Source: Stenocarpella maydis (taxonomy: Eukaryota; Ascomycota; Sordariomycetes; Diaporthales; Diaporthaceae). From it: 64,000 nucleotides of DNA. Both the position numbers and the translations under genes were made by a program. The stretch is taken from the NCBI GenBank assembly GCA_002270565.1, contig NQMI01000058.1:124001-188000 (forward strand). The letters are read 5' to 3'. Below, piece by piece: positions 33,153-42,378 of the stretch. Within the stretch, counting starts at the first letter, position 1, and every line of letters starts with the position of its first letter. Below the pieces are notes generated by a model that made no database searches, was not told where the DNA came from, and worked only from the letters and a program-made list of their open reading frames with translations.

Positions 33153-35500
33153 TCATTGCCTGGGCCGTTCCACCTTATAACTGAGTACCTGAATCTCCTC
33201 CTGGGTCTCCTTCTCGTTGCCGACGAGGTCTTCCACAGTCAACTCCACCCGTAGCAGCTGGTTGATAGTCTCACGAGCCCTTGTATGGGGCTTCTTGGCT
33301 GCTAGCCCTAGTATTAAGGCTGTCTCTGCAGAATGTTGCTTCAGAAGCTAGCGAGTGGGTGGCTTTGTAAGCCCTGCTGCCAACTGCTCGTCCCGTTGGA
33401 CGGCTTCTCGCTGGTTCTTCCTGCTATGGGAGTCCTCCTTATCAAGCAACTGGAGGGTCTCATCATTCCACTCGAATGCTAAGTTAACACATTGTACAGA
33501 AGCTGTCGTCACCCTCATCTTATTACCTACCCTACTACCCAGACTAGTGGTTATTAAGGCTATCTTCTTACCCATTACAGCCTTCCCACGGGCTGCAAGG
33601 ATGCCATCTTCATTTATATCAAATGTAGTCTCATTATAAGGTCTTCCCTTTATTATAATAACCTTCTGGGGCGAGAGGACTGCTAAGAGAGGGTTTCCAA
33701 CTAAGAGGTTACAATCCAGCTAGTAAGATTTATAGATATCCTCTCTCTAAAGAGGATAACCAGCTCTCTCTCTATTAGTAATTCAGCTTGCATAGGGCAA
33801 GCTATATTAGGTATAATAGAACAATTGCATATTACTAGTAAGTAATTACCCTATAGGAGTTATTTCTTAAGTATATATATTGCGGAACTCCTTATTATAG
33901 AGAGAAGTTCAAGGGCTGCCTATAAGATTTAAGTTAGAGGCTTGCCTAGCTACTTCTGCCCATTAAATTTCTCTAGTAATAAGGTCTTCTAATAAGCTTC
34001 TTCTAAGTATAGGGCATAAGAACTATCCATAATTATCTTATTAGCAGCCTTACTAAGTGAGAATATTGCCCACTTGTATTGATGACCTTAAATTTATAAT
34101 AAGTAGCTTCTATTAATAAAATCATATATAAGCCGAAGTTAAGGATCTTGCAGGTCTTATGCCCCATTTAGCAATAATCTTCTTTCCTTTATTAATATAT
34201 TAAGTCTAAAGGTAGTTAATAATTACTACCTAATCTAAGAACTTCTCTTAAAGGCGCTATCAAACTGTATCATAAATCTCACAATCAGTAGAGTATTTCA
34301 TAAACTTAAGGAGGTTAAATAGAGCTTGGTAGGTATAGGGGATATCCTCCAAATCAGGGACCTTAGCAGGTATTATAGCCTTATTTCTCCCTAGCGCATT
34401 AAGCGCAGCTATTACTGGGTCTTCTGCTTCTGAATCCTTATCAGCTTCCTCCTCTTCCTCATCCTCCTCTTCTCCCGCTACTGCTAACAGCTTCTTCTAC
34501 TTCTTCTTAATATCTAGGGTAACATTCGCATTAATATAGAAGATATATAGTTAGTAATATACCTAGGGGAATTCATATATAAGGGCATTAATTAGAGCAG
34601 TATTATAGTTAGTTATATAGACCATTAGGTCGTTAGCTTAGCAATAATTAAGGAGGTTATAAACTTGCTTAAGAAGCTATTGGAAGTTAGATTCCTTCTT
34701 GCTATTAATAACGCCTTAAAATAGGGGCAAGTTCTTCCTTATATAGGTTACGCAAGTACCTTGAAAGTACAGCATCTTCTTATTATTCGTTACATATATA
34801 CAGTCTATAGATAGGCACTACATAAAGTGATTCTCTTGTATTCACGCCAACTGCTCCTTTATGCACCAGAAGATGCCTATAACGTTGCCATTAACATTAG
34901 TTGCCCAGCAATACTAATAATTCTTCTTCTTAAGTAGATCTAACATTACTTAGGTTAAAGTATAGATTCCAACCTTCTCCTTCCGCTAGTCTGCAAGCCA
35001 ATTCTTTATTATATTAGGCCCTAATTATATATCTGGGTACTATCATTAGAGTGCTTATTCTAGCTTCTTCAGCTTAGCTATAGAGGGATCTCGGGCCATA
35101 TAGGAGAGGAATTCTTGTTAGGGGTCTGTTAGTTTAGCCCAGCTATGCTGGGCGCCCTTAACTTCCTGGGGACCATAGTGGGTATACTTTTCTTCCTGAA
35201 GAACAAGCTGCTACTTGCCTTCTGTTGATTTAGTTATATAAGCGAGCGCTCGCTACTTGCAACCTGCTTTAATTGTTATAGCGTTGTTTGATGTAGTAGT
35301 TAAGGGTTGCTAACTGCTACAGCTGCACGTTAATACTACTCAAGTTGGCCCTAACCTTTAGATTACGGTTAGGAATCCAGCAGACTTCATAGTGATATCT
35401 AATTCTGCCTTAAGGTCTGCAAAGGTATTATATTTATTATGGAAAAGTTTCAGGAAGGCAGGAGGATTAGAAAGTGCTGGTTGTTTAACCGTTTGCAGCG
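33153..35500 (-). pseudogene. MULE transposase, decayed
   Basis: From the N-terminus (right) to the stop at 33153: FLKLFHNKYNTFADLKAELD and MKSAGFLTVI (FAR1-like region, about 35480-35370); IIKNWLADWRKEKVGIYT; GIFWCIKEQLAWIQENHFM; then the catalytic-domain signature ITNYNTALINALIYEFP and FYINANVTLDIKKK (about 34610-34500). Further on come LLVGNPLLAVLSPQKV and KGRPYNETTFDINEDG, and a well-preserved C-terminal 130 residues ending SYKVERPRQ. Many stops interrupt the catalytic region, so it is not functional. Compared with copy 1, the C-terminal third is much less mutated. Confidence 0.88.
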
Positions 35501-35826
35501 GTAATATTAGTATTCCAGGTATAATAATCCGCCTGCTACTATACCTCAAGGTGGGTATAATCAAGGACGAGCGATATCACCATAACACCAGAAAACTCAA
35601 TTCTAACTAATGAAGATATATTTCTAATAGCAGAATAATTAATTGCAAGAGGAATTTGGTCTATATCACCAGTTATAGGTGGTTGGCAAGGGAGTGTTGT
35701 TTGGTGAGTGAAGGGGGTTTGGCAGGTCTGCAGGTGAGGGCACCAAAAGCACCTGGTTGGGGTGGTATACGTGGTTAAGTGTGGTCGAATGGGGCGCTCT
35801 AATTGGCTGCAGCGATTAAGTAAATA

Positions 35827-35873
35827 ATGTATCGGTGTACCAGCCGATTTCCTCAGTGCGAATATCCGTTCTC
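35827..35873. repeat. right terminal inverted repeat of MULE 2
   Basis: Ends ...GCGAATATCCGTTCTC, the reverse complement of the left TIR apart from five transitions. Confidence 0.9.
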
Positions 35874-35881
35874 ATAAAATA
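35874..35881. repeat. right target-site duplication of MULE 2
   Basis: ATAAAATA, as at 32949-32956. Confidence 0.85.
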
Positions 35882-36455
35882 TTCCTTACACTTCCGCAGC
35901 TGGCACTTGTTTCTACCGTGAAAGAAGTCAGGAATAGCCCTGGAGATACCGGCAGGAAGTCCATACTCCGGGCAACGACGCCTGGAATGGAATGACACCA
36001 TAGTCCAGGTCAGCTGCAAGTCCCAGGGCCATACGTAGGCCCTAGATGTGCAGAAAGGCTAAACTTCCATTGGAAGCTGGTTGAGAATCGAAGGATTCAA
36101 CTCCGCCCCCACCTTGACGTTATGTACTACGCGACTATCAAATTGAAACGGTAGCAGTCACATAAGGTTCACACCCCGGCATGGCCTTTTGTTGGCGACA
36201 ACAGTTCGCTTCTATTTTTGGGATAAATCACGCACACTGGTCAATCATTGTACGGCTCTGGTATGTTATTCCCAAATGAGGATAGTAGATCATCAACCGT
36301 TTAATTGCACAGCACACCTAGGCAGGTATTGCTGGCCGATATCAAAATCCGGCTTTCATTGGAGAGCAGAGGACAGCTTGTGAGCAGGTACTAATCATCT
36401 AGCAGAGTCCCTGGGCGTTATTCCTCGTCCCGTCGTAAGCCCTGCTCCCATCAAT
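35882..36455. other. upstream region of the trans-enoyl reductase gene
   Basis: No coding content; expected to hold the promoter of the gene at 36456. Confidence 0.5.
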
Positions 36456-37574
36456 ATGGTGTCAGCTCCTGTTCCGACAACACAACGGGCCATCCAACAA
36501 GACCAAGATGGCCGGCTTCGTGTCGTCCAAGATGCCGCTATCCCACCGCTTCTGCCAGGCTATGTGCTTGTGAAGACAATCGCAGTGGCGCTCAATCCTT
36601 CCGACCATAAGATCACGACGGGCTTTCCTCTCCCCGGGGCCTACTGTGGCACTGACTTTTCCGGCACCGTGGTCCAACTGGCGGATGATGTTGACCCGGC
36701 TGTCTGGCCGCTCGGCAGCCAAGTCTGTGGTGCAGCCTTCGGCTTCTCGCCCTCACACAGGCTGGCAAGTGGGGCCTTTGCCGAGTACGTCCGCGTGCGT
36801 GCCGACCTGCTGCTGCGCATACCAAGCGTTCCTCATAGCGGACATGTTGAAAATCGCAGCTTCCTCGAAGCAGCGACGCTGATGACCGCCCTCTCGACCT
36901 GCAGCCTTGCATTCTGGTCACCAGACGGGCTCGGCCTTGCTGGCACACCGGAGGCTCCTGTCCTCTCCGAAAAGCCAATCCCCGTGCTTGTGTACGGTGG
37001 CAGCACGGCCACAGGCACGGTCGCCTTGCAACTGCTCAAACACTCGGGGTACGCCCCGATCGCCACGTGCTCGCCGTCCAACTTCGGTCTTGTCCGCGGC
37101 AGAGGCGCCTCCGAGGTGTTCGACTACTCTGCCCCGGGCGTCGCCGCCGGCATCAAGGCCCACACGCGCGGGCGGCTCAAGTACGTACTGGACTGCATCA
37201 GCACCCCGGAGAGCGTCACCGTGTGCTACGGGGCGATCCAGCGCCCAGGCGGGCGCTACGTGTCGCTTGAGCGGGTCCCTGCTGAGCTGCTGGCCAGGCG
37301 GAGGGCGGTGCGGGCCGGCTTCGTCTTGGCTGCAGAAGCGTTCGGCGAGGACATCAAGCTGGGCCACGACGGCTATGACCGGCCGGCGGCCCGTGACAAG
37401 CACGAGCTGGCGGTGCGGAGCCTGCAGATGCTCCAGCGGCTGTTGGACTCGGGCAAGCTCGAGACGCACCCCATCGACGTCTTGGAAGGGGGCCTGCAGG
37501 GGATTGCCAGGGGGCTGGGTCTGTTGGCTGCCAAACGCGTGTCAGGAAAGAAGTTGGTTGGTGTCATGGAATAA
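36456..37574 (+). CDS. MDR-family trans-enoyl reductase (LovC-like)
   Basis: A single-exon gene of 372 residues, the usual length of stand-alone enoyl reductases that work in trans with fungal PKS or PKS-NRPS enzymes. The N-terminal GroES-like fold contains VALNPSDHKI (about 45-53) and the glycine-rich CGTDFSGTVVQ (about 64-74). The nucleotide-binding signature VYGGSTATGTVALQLLK (about 179-195) is the NADPH motif of this group, and DCISTPES (about 246) and KKLVGVME at the end are also typical. No zinc-ligand Cys cluster is present, as in LovC. Known: these enzymes reduce the enoyl intermediates of polyketide chains. Odd: there is no PKS or NRPS in the window, so the gene is an orphan here. 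It could serve a distant synthase, be a cluster leftover, or act as a general quinone/enoyl reductase. Confidence 0.85.
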   Translation: MVSAPVPTTQRAIQQDQDGRLRVVQDAAIPPLLPGYVLVKTIAVALNPSDHKITTGFPLPGAYCGTDFSGTVVQLADDVDPAVWPLGSQVCGAAFGFSPSHRLASGAFAEYVRVRADLLLRIPSVPHSGHVENRSFLEAATLMTALSTCSLAFWSPDGLGLAGTPEAPVLSEKPIPVLVYGGSTATGTVALQLLKHSGYAPIATCSPSNFGLVRGRGASEVFDYSAPGVAAGIKAHTRGRLKYVLDCISTPESVTVCYGAIQRPGGRYVSLERVPAELLARRRAVRAGFVLAAEAFGEDIKLGHDGYDRPAARDKHELAVRSLQMLQRLLDSGKLETHPIDVLEGGLQGIARGLGLLAAKRVSGKKLVGVME

Positions 37575-37643
37575 GACTGCGCATGTACATACGCGCCTGG
37601 TATCTTGGAGCGCCTGTCAGCAAGCACAATGTCACCTCCGTGG

Positions 37644-37749
37644 CACTGTCTCGGAAGAACGAGAGTGAGCCCCCCCCTGGTAAAATTACCCCTGTACCGC
37701 ACAGACCACTATAAAATGCTGGTCTTCACGCGCGCGCCCACGCAGCGCG
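37644..37749. repeat. left long terminal inverted repeat
   Basis: Pairs with 38220-38324. The outer 75 bp match almost perfectly; the inner part shares CGCGCGCCCACGCAGCGC with a few substitutions and a small indel. Confidence 0.9.
37710..37717 (+). promoter_or_regulatory. TATA box inside the left inverted repeat
   Basis: TATAAAAT lies 71 bp before the ATG of the enclosed ORF. The right arm has TATAGAAT at the same place, so only the left arm keeps the better box. Confidence 0.5.
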
Positions 37750-37780
37750 AATAAGGCTTCTTCTTCCTCACATCCTCAAA

Positions 37781-38218
37781 ATGGCCAGCCCTCCTAAGCG
37801 CGCCCGCGTAGCATTTTCGCGCTCTCTTCGTACTTGGTGTATTCCTTGTATTTCACGCCTCTCTCGCGACCACTCTCACCGCTGCTGTGACCAGAAAGGG
37901 GCTGGAGGACGCTGTTCTGCTTGTGCACGTGGCAACCGCAAGTGCAGACCTCTTCCTTTTGCTGCTCTCGAGCCTCTCCAGGAAGCTATTCGCCTCTGTG
38001 AAGGAGGAAAGAAAGAGGAAGCTACAGAAGCAATCAAAGCCATACAACGACTACTCCGCCAACCTTTAAACCCAGCTCCAGAGGTCTCAACAGGAGGGGA
38101 TGAATACCTAGCACTTATTAGGCGTGCTGTGAGTGCGTTTGAGCGGATAGCTAATGCTGTGGAGATACTTGCTGAGGGAGAGGATGAGGAATTTGAGGAG
38201 GACGAAGGAGCGGTGTAG
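37781..38218 (+). CDS. 145-aa protein with zinc-cluster-like Cys motif
   Basis: The only ORF in the inverted-repeat element. Its ATG follows TCAAA 31 bp after the left arm, and its stop ends one base before the right arm. The N-terminus is strongly basic (PPKRARVAFSRSLRTW). Residues about 20-56 hold the pattern C-x2-C-x11-CC-x8-C-x2-C-x6-C (from WCIPC to CSACARGNRKC), resembling but not matching a fungal Zn2Cys6 cluster, which normally has C-x2-C-x6-C. Helical segments follow (ALEPLQEAIRL; EEATEAIKAIQRLLRQ), possibly for dimerisation, and the C-terminus is acidic (EGEDEEFEEDEGAV). That is the layout of a small DNA-binding regulator: basic zinc cluster, helices, acidic tail. I do not recognise a named family. 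It might bind the element's own arms; this is inference only. Confidence 0.75.
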   Translation: MASPPKRARVAFSRSLRTWCIPCISRLSRDHSHRCCDQKGAGGRCSACARGNRKCRPLPFAALEPLQEAIRLCEGGKKEEATEAIKAIQRLLRQPLNPAPEVSTGGDEYLALIRRAVSAFERIANAVEILAEGEDEEFEEDEGAV

Positions 38219-38219
38219 G

Positions 38220-38324
38220 CGCTGCGTGGGCGCGCGCACGTGAATAGGGCATTCTATAGTGGTCTGTGCGGTACAGGGGTAATTTTACCAGGGGGGGGCT
38301 CACTCTCGTTCTTCCGAGACAGTG
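38220..38324. repeat. right long terminal inverted repeat
   Basis: Reverse complement of 37644-37749, ending ...CTTCCGAGACAGTG. Confidence 0.9.
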
Positions 38325-38534
38325 GTTGGTGTAAATTCATCTGCCAGGACTGACCTCGGCTGTTGGTGATAAAACACGACCCCCCCCAAGGTTTAAGTTT
38401 GGTCAGGAGATGGACATTAAATTCTCGTTCTCTTCAATCGAAAAGTGCATTCGACGTCTATTACTTTCTTAATATCAACCAAGCACCCCTTCCGTTGCCC
38501 TCCCGAGTAGGATCCCCCTGTGCACCATCTCACC

Positions 38535-39701
38535 ATGGTCACCAAGCAAGCTCAGGATAATCGTGCTTCACTCGCAGCGGCGCTGCGTGTCAGGAGACTA
38601 GACTCGCATGCGTACAGGGTCGAACTGGACGATGCCTTTTGCATAGGCAACGGTACGCACGACACCAGCGTCACCGGCACGAGGCATCTCAACTCAATAG
38701 GGCCGGACCAGTTCCGAACGGCGGATATGCCGCCTCGTGCATGCTCGCGGCCGCGAGCATGCACCTCGCGCCGCGCGACCAGCCCGACGCGCTCACGGCG
38801 CACTTTGAGTACCCGAGCCGCACGAGCCCCGGGCCCGCCGTCGTCAGGATCGAGGACGTCAAGCTCAGCGGGCAGCTGTCGACGCTGCACCTCACCCTCT
38901 GGCAGGGCGGGGAGCTCCTCGAGGCGGCGCCGTGGACGACGGCCTCGTCGCGCCGCATCATCCTCGCCTACACCACCCACACGAACCTCCGCACCTTCGC
39001 CGGCATCACGCTCCCGACGGGGTTCGAGGGCACCCCGGCCGCGGAGAACCCGCCGCTGCCGGACTTTGAAGCCCTGAGGGAAGGCAGACAGGACGGCACC
39101 TGGGAGGAGTCGAGGCTGCCCGGGCCGGCACGCGGCATCTCGCGCTCGCTGCTCAACTGGGATTTCTACGTGCCCCGCCAGGGCCCGCTGGCGCCTGGGG
39201 TGCTGGACGCGTGGATACGCCTGTCCAGCGGCGAGCGCATCACGCAGTGTGCGCTGCCATACGTGGTGGATTCTTTCCCGGTGAGTAGGAGGAGCCGGAT
39301 ACCAATATCCCCCCACCTGGTCAGCTGAATTCTTGATGCCTTAGTATAACCTGCACGAGTTCCTAGCCGCACCGGAATTGCGGGAACTGCTGCGCGCGTC
39401 ACGGGAGGGGGAAGCGGCTGGCGAGACCCCGGAAGGGAAAGAATTGAAGGCCAGGGATGAGCAGCGCGCTGGCATGTGGTTCCCGACGGTGGTCATGAAC
39501 CTCGAGGTCAAGGCTGCGCTGCCAGAGGATGGGGCCGAGTGGCTGGCCGTCCGCGTGACCTCGAAGCAGATCAGGGATGGGAGGTTCGACCTTGATATCT
39601 CGGTGAGAGGCGTGGACGGGGAGCTCATCGCCTTGAGCCATCACGTTGCAATGATCTTGAGCATCGAGAGGAACACGAGGAAGAAGCAAGCTTCGCTTTA
39701 G
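38535..39701 (+). CDS. acyl-CoA thioesterase-like (double hot-dog) protein
   Basis: Three exons (38535-38652, 38712-39280, 39345-39701; introns 59 and 64 bp) give 347 residues. Start at CACCATGG. The first exon joins in frame as CIGN|VPNGGYAASCML, the NGGY motif of the TesB/4HBT_3 thioesterase-like superfamily. HFEYPSRTSPGPAVVRIE and LTLWQGGELLEA form the first hot-dog half; WDFYVPRQGPLAPGVLDAWI with PTVVMNLEVKA and AVRVTSKQIRDGRFDLDI form the second. Known: fungal members hydrolyse acyl-CoA or act on acyl intermediates. Substrate unknown. It sits 210 bp beyond the inverted-repeat element, so its promoter region is short and may have been altered by that insertion. Confidence 0.82.
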
Positions 39702-39863
39702 AGCCGAGTGGATTTTGAACACATAGAGCGCTGGCTAACGTACTTCCCATCAATCTATCGCAAATATCACGGCATCACGGATGTCTTTCCTTAAGCTGAG
39801 CCCATAACTATCCGTATCTTTTCCCGAGACAATCCAAGGGGGGAAACCACTGTTTTCCCGATG

Positions 39864-41393
39864 TTACTCTATCTGCGGTAGTGCCCACTTCACCATCCAC
39901 TCGGACTTGAGCACCTCATCTATTGTCAGGCGATCTTCTGGCCGGAACTTGAGCATGCCCCGGATCAGCTCAAGAATGGCACGCGCCTCCGGTTCGTCGA
40001 ATACCCCAGCCGCCTCCCTCCTTCTCCTATACTTCTGCACGAACTCCTCGAATGCGCCCTCGAGACTGGGCCAGGTTTCTCGTACACCGGCTGGTCGGCG
40101 GGGAAATACCGGGCTGTCATCACCCCCCTCGCCTCGTGGCCGTTCCCATAGTTTTCTCCACGTCTCAGGGAAATTCGACGAACTCAAGACATCGATCTGC
40201 TGTGCCACAATCTCGTCCTGGGTCTCTTGCTCACTGAAAATGAACTTCATTCCCAACATCTCCCACACGGCAGTCCCCAGGCTCCATATGTCTGACGGGT
40301 ATGAAACCGGAGTGTTCGGCTCGAAAAGAGCCTCGGGTGCTCTCACCGCCAGAGGAGTGTTGCATTCCTTCCCGAGGCGCTGTTCCGCAGCTGGTGAGAA
40401 GGCCTCGCCAAAGTCGCTGAGGATCAGGCCGTGGGCATCGTCCAGGGTGAACTCCTGAGCCTTTTTGCCGTGGTAAAGAGGCAGCACTGCACGGGCCGGA
40501 ACGTTGGGGCCCAGGGGCTTGTCGTCAACCCTGGAGATAGGCACGGTCTCAGGCTCGCCGAACCTTTCCCTGAAGCCCTGGATCGAGAGCTCGTCAAACG
40601 TCGCGGGGAGCTTCACCAGCACGTTCCGGAGATGAATGTCTGCATAGCAACCCATGTTAGCCTTGGCGGCGGCACCAGCAGACGGTGGTGTCCGAGACAG
40701 ACCTCCATGCACAAACCCCCTCGAGTGGACCGCCGCCACTGCAGTGGCCAGTTTTCCAGACAGAGCGCGTGCGACCTGGATCGGAAAGAGGCGGCTGAAT
40801 GATGCTTCCTTGAGATTTCCTTGAGCTGGAGCCACCGTGTAGCACGGATGTGTCCCATTCGGTCCCCGAACACCGAATGCATCGAGGATTCTGGGCAGCG
40901 CAGTGCTGCCATCTGCGCAGGTCAAGATGCGCGACTCCCGTGAGCTCGAGCCAGAGCTTGTCAGGGCCTTGAGTATACCAAGCTCCTTTCGGGGGGGTAG
41001 AGGGTTCGATATCGCAATCTTGACCGCCACATATCGTTCCTCTTTCTCATCCCGGGCGAGCCAGATTGTTGAAAACCCACCAAACCCTAGCTTATCCACT
41101 ATTCGGTACCGACTGAGCAACAGGTCGTCGATGGCGACAGGGCGATACCCGCTGGGCTCATACAGCTCAGGGCGCTCTACCCCATCGACCCAACGGTACT
41201 CGATCTGTGAGCTGGTTGTCGTGGTGGAAGAATGTTGGCGAAAAGAGCCGGCACCGGCCAGCCGTCCAGTGTTTGAGTGAGCGCAAGGGTGACTGGGCTT
41301 CAGGCTGGGGACACGCGCGATTCTGAAGCTGATGATGGCTTTGCTATAAGATAGTGGGCTGTGAAGCAGGTGGCCTACTTTTGGTCGAACCAT
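39864..41393 (-). CDS. SRPK-like serine/threonine protein kinase
   Basis: The ORF is open for 509 codons, but it contains a 63 bp intron in frame (40640-40702, GTCTGT...GCAG). Removing it restores the catalytic loop FVHGDIHLRNVL; the mature protein is then 488 residues (exons 41393-40703 and 40639-39864). Motifs: glycine loop KLGFGGFSTIWLA, VAVKIA lysine, HGDIHLRN loop (Asp present), LSDFGEAF, VRAPEALFE and SDIWSLGTAVWEML. The basic, Ser-rich N-terminus may be a mitochondrial or disordered leader. The family is the fungal expansion of SRPK-like kinases, most of unknown substrate. If the intron is retained, translation continues but the catalytic loop is split by 21 residues, which would inactivate the kinase. 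Confidence 0.88.
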   Translation of the reverse strand: MVRPKVGHLLHSPLSYSKAIISFRIARVPSLKPSHPCAHSNTGRLAGAGSFRQHSSTTTTSSQIEYRWVDGVERPELYEPSGYRPVAIDDLLLSRYRIVDKLGFGGFSTIWLARDEKEERYVAVKIAISNPLPPRKELGILKALTSSGSSSRESRILTCADGSTALPRILDAFGVRGPNGTHPCYTVAPAQGNLKEASFSRLFPIQVARALSGKLATAVAAVHSRGFVHGGLSRTPPSAGAAAKANMGCYADIHLRNVLVKLPATFDELSIQGFRERFGEPETVPISRVDDKPLGPNVPARAVLPLYHGKKAQEFTLDDAHGLILSDFGEAFSPAAEQRLGKECNTPLAVRAPEALFEPNTPVSYPSDIWSLGTAVWEMLGMKFIFSEQETQDEIVAQQIDVLSSSNFPETWRKLWERPRGEGGDDSPVFPRRPAGVRETWPSLEGAFEEFVQKYRRRREAAGVFDEPEARAILELIRGMLKFRPEDRLTIDEVLKSEWMVKWALPQIE

Positions 41394-41773
41394 GGCGCAC
41401 GGCTAGATGCTCTAGGGGGACGGTGATGGGCTTTTTGAGAACATGTCCATTTGTGTAGCCACACATACATGCTTGGCTGACCTCGGGACCTATTACTGTA
41501 AACCAACCCACCCTGGACCCTGTCACTGGCGTTTATAATTGGAACGTTTTCGTTGTGAAATCGCCAACACGTTATTTATTCGTCCTGCCAGGTGGATTCT
41601 GGGGTAGCTGCTAGCACTATCGTCTAACACAGCCTTGTCAACCTTGGAAGGTCATGATCGCCTGTTGCTCTCTGCGCCATGTCCAGCACCACCCCAACCG
41701 CGTTCCCTGAGCTCCAGAGCCGTCTCTCTGTTCAGGTGGGTGGTAGTGTGCGAAGCAATAAGTCAGTAGACTG
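41394..41773. other. intergenic, kinase promoter and beta-trefoil gene 3' end
   Basis: Both neighbours are on the minus strand. Nothing else recognised. Confidence 0.5.
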
Positions 41774-42286
41774 TCAAACTTGAACAAACTCCCACAGCGT
41801 GGTCCCGTGCTGTCTCCTGACCAAGTTGCTCCCGTCATCGTGGACACACATGACCATCAGCGCGTTCCAGTAGTGCGGCGACAGGATCTCGTAGCCCCCC
41901 TCGGGGTGCTGCCTCGGCGTCCACAGCTCCCAGGCTTTGAGGTGGGAGGTCAGAGCGTGGATGCCGCCCTTACCGTCGTGGCCAAGGTACCTCCCGGTGC
42001 GCGGGTTCTGGAACCCAAAGTACCCATCTTGCTTGACACAGAGCCAGTGCGTGTCCGGAGGGCTGGCAGACCCAAGAGGCTGGAGTTTAATCTGATCTCC
42101 TGCAATCGTGATGGCCCTGCCTGTGTACTTTTCAACAATTTGAAAGATATTGTCGGGCCAGGGGACAGCTCCAGGGCCGCTCCAGAGGTATTCTGTCGCT
42201 GTCGCGGTTGTGGGAGGGGTGTTAACCGGCAAGGTGCTGGTTGACACGCATGACTCCGTGTCGAGATTCTTCGCATCCATGACCAT
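41774..42286 (-). CDS. fascin-like beta-trefoil protein, soluble form
   Basis: A single-exon 170-residue frame. A short Thr/Pro-rich N-terminus leads into AVPWPDNIFQIVEKYTGRAI, then WLCVKQDGYFGFQNPRTGRY, LGHDGKGGIHA, WELWTPRQHPEGGYEILSP and the ending HGTTLWEFVQV. The periodic aromatic/Gly pattern (YFGF...GRYLGHDG, as in fascin or ricin-like trefoils) indicates a beta-trefoil. A TATAAAT box 85 bp upstream indicates that the ATG lies in the first exon, so this copy has no membrane anchor. About 50% of core positions match the protein encoded at 47.1 kb in the same orientation. Function unknown; lectin-like or actin-binding activity is conceivable but not shown. Confidence 0.78.
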   Translation of the reverse strand: MVMDAKNLDTESCVSTSTLPVNTPPTTATATEYLWSGPGAVPWPDNIFQIVEKYTGRAITIAGDQIKLQPLGSASPPDTHWLCVKQDGYFGFQNPRTGRYLGHDGKGGIHALTSHLKAWELWTPRQHPEGGYEILSPHYWNALMVMCVHDDGSNLVRRQHGTTLWEFVQV

Positions 42287-42370
42287 CTTGTTCTAAAACC
42301 AGTGCGGGGCTTGCGTCAGTAAGTCATTTATTTCGAGGAGATCAGGTGCTCGGTGCTGAACAGGCGTACC

Positions 42371-42378
42371 ATTTATAG
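42371..42378 (-). promoter_or_regulatory. TATA box of the soluble beta-trefoil gene
   Basis: CTATAAAT on the minus strand, 85 bp upstream of the ATG at 42286. Confidence 0.5.

Larger units (their letters stand above)
32957..35873 (-). mobile_element. Mutator-like (MULE) DNA transposon relic 2
   Basis: A 2917 bp element bounded by 47 bp inverted repeats and an 8 bp ATAAAATA duplication. The two TIRs differ at five positions, all C/T or G/A transitions, which points to RIP rather than random decay. The interior matches MULE 1 from end to end and carries a stop-riddled minus-strand transposase. Its insertion point lies about 300 bp upstream of the receptor pseudogene start. Confidence 0.93.
37644..38324 (+). 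mobile_element. 681 bp inverted-repeat element carrying one Cys-rich ORF
   Basis: The first and last about 105 bp are inverted copies (left begins CACTGTCTCGGAAGAACGAG) and are nearly identical over the outer 75 bp, including a C8/G8 run. Between the arms is a single ORF, 37781-38218, whose stop codon touches the right arm. A TATAAAA box lies inside the left arm. There is no transposase. I found no clear target-site duplication (flanks CTCCGTGG and GTTGGTGT do not match), so the superfamily is undetermined. The near-identity of the arms indicates a recent insertion that has escaped RIP. Confidence 0.85.

Noticed and set aside
36907..37668. 253-codon plus-strand frame and 183-codon minus-strand frame
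   Set aside because: Shadows of the trans-enoyl reductase gene caused by its GC-rich third codon positions.
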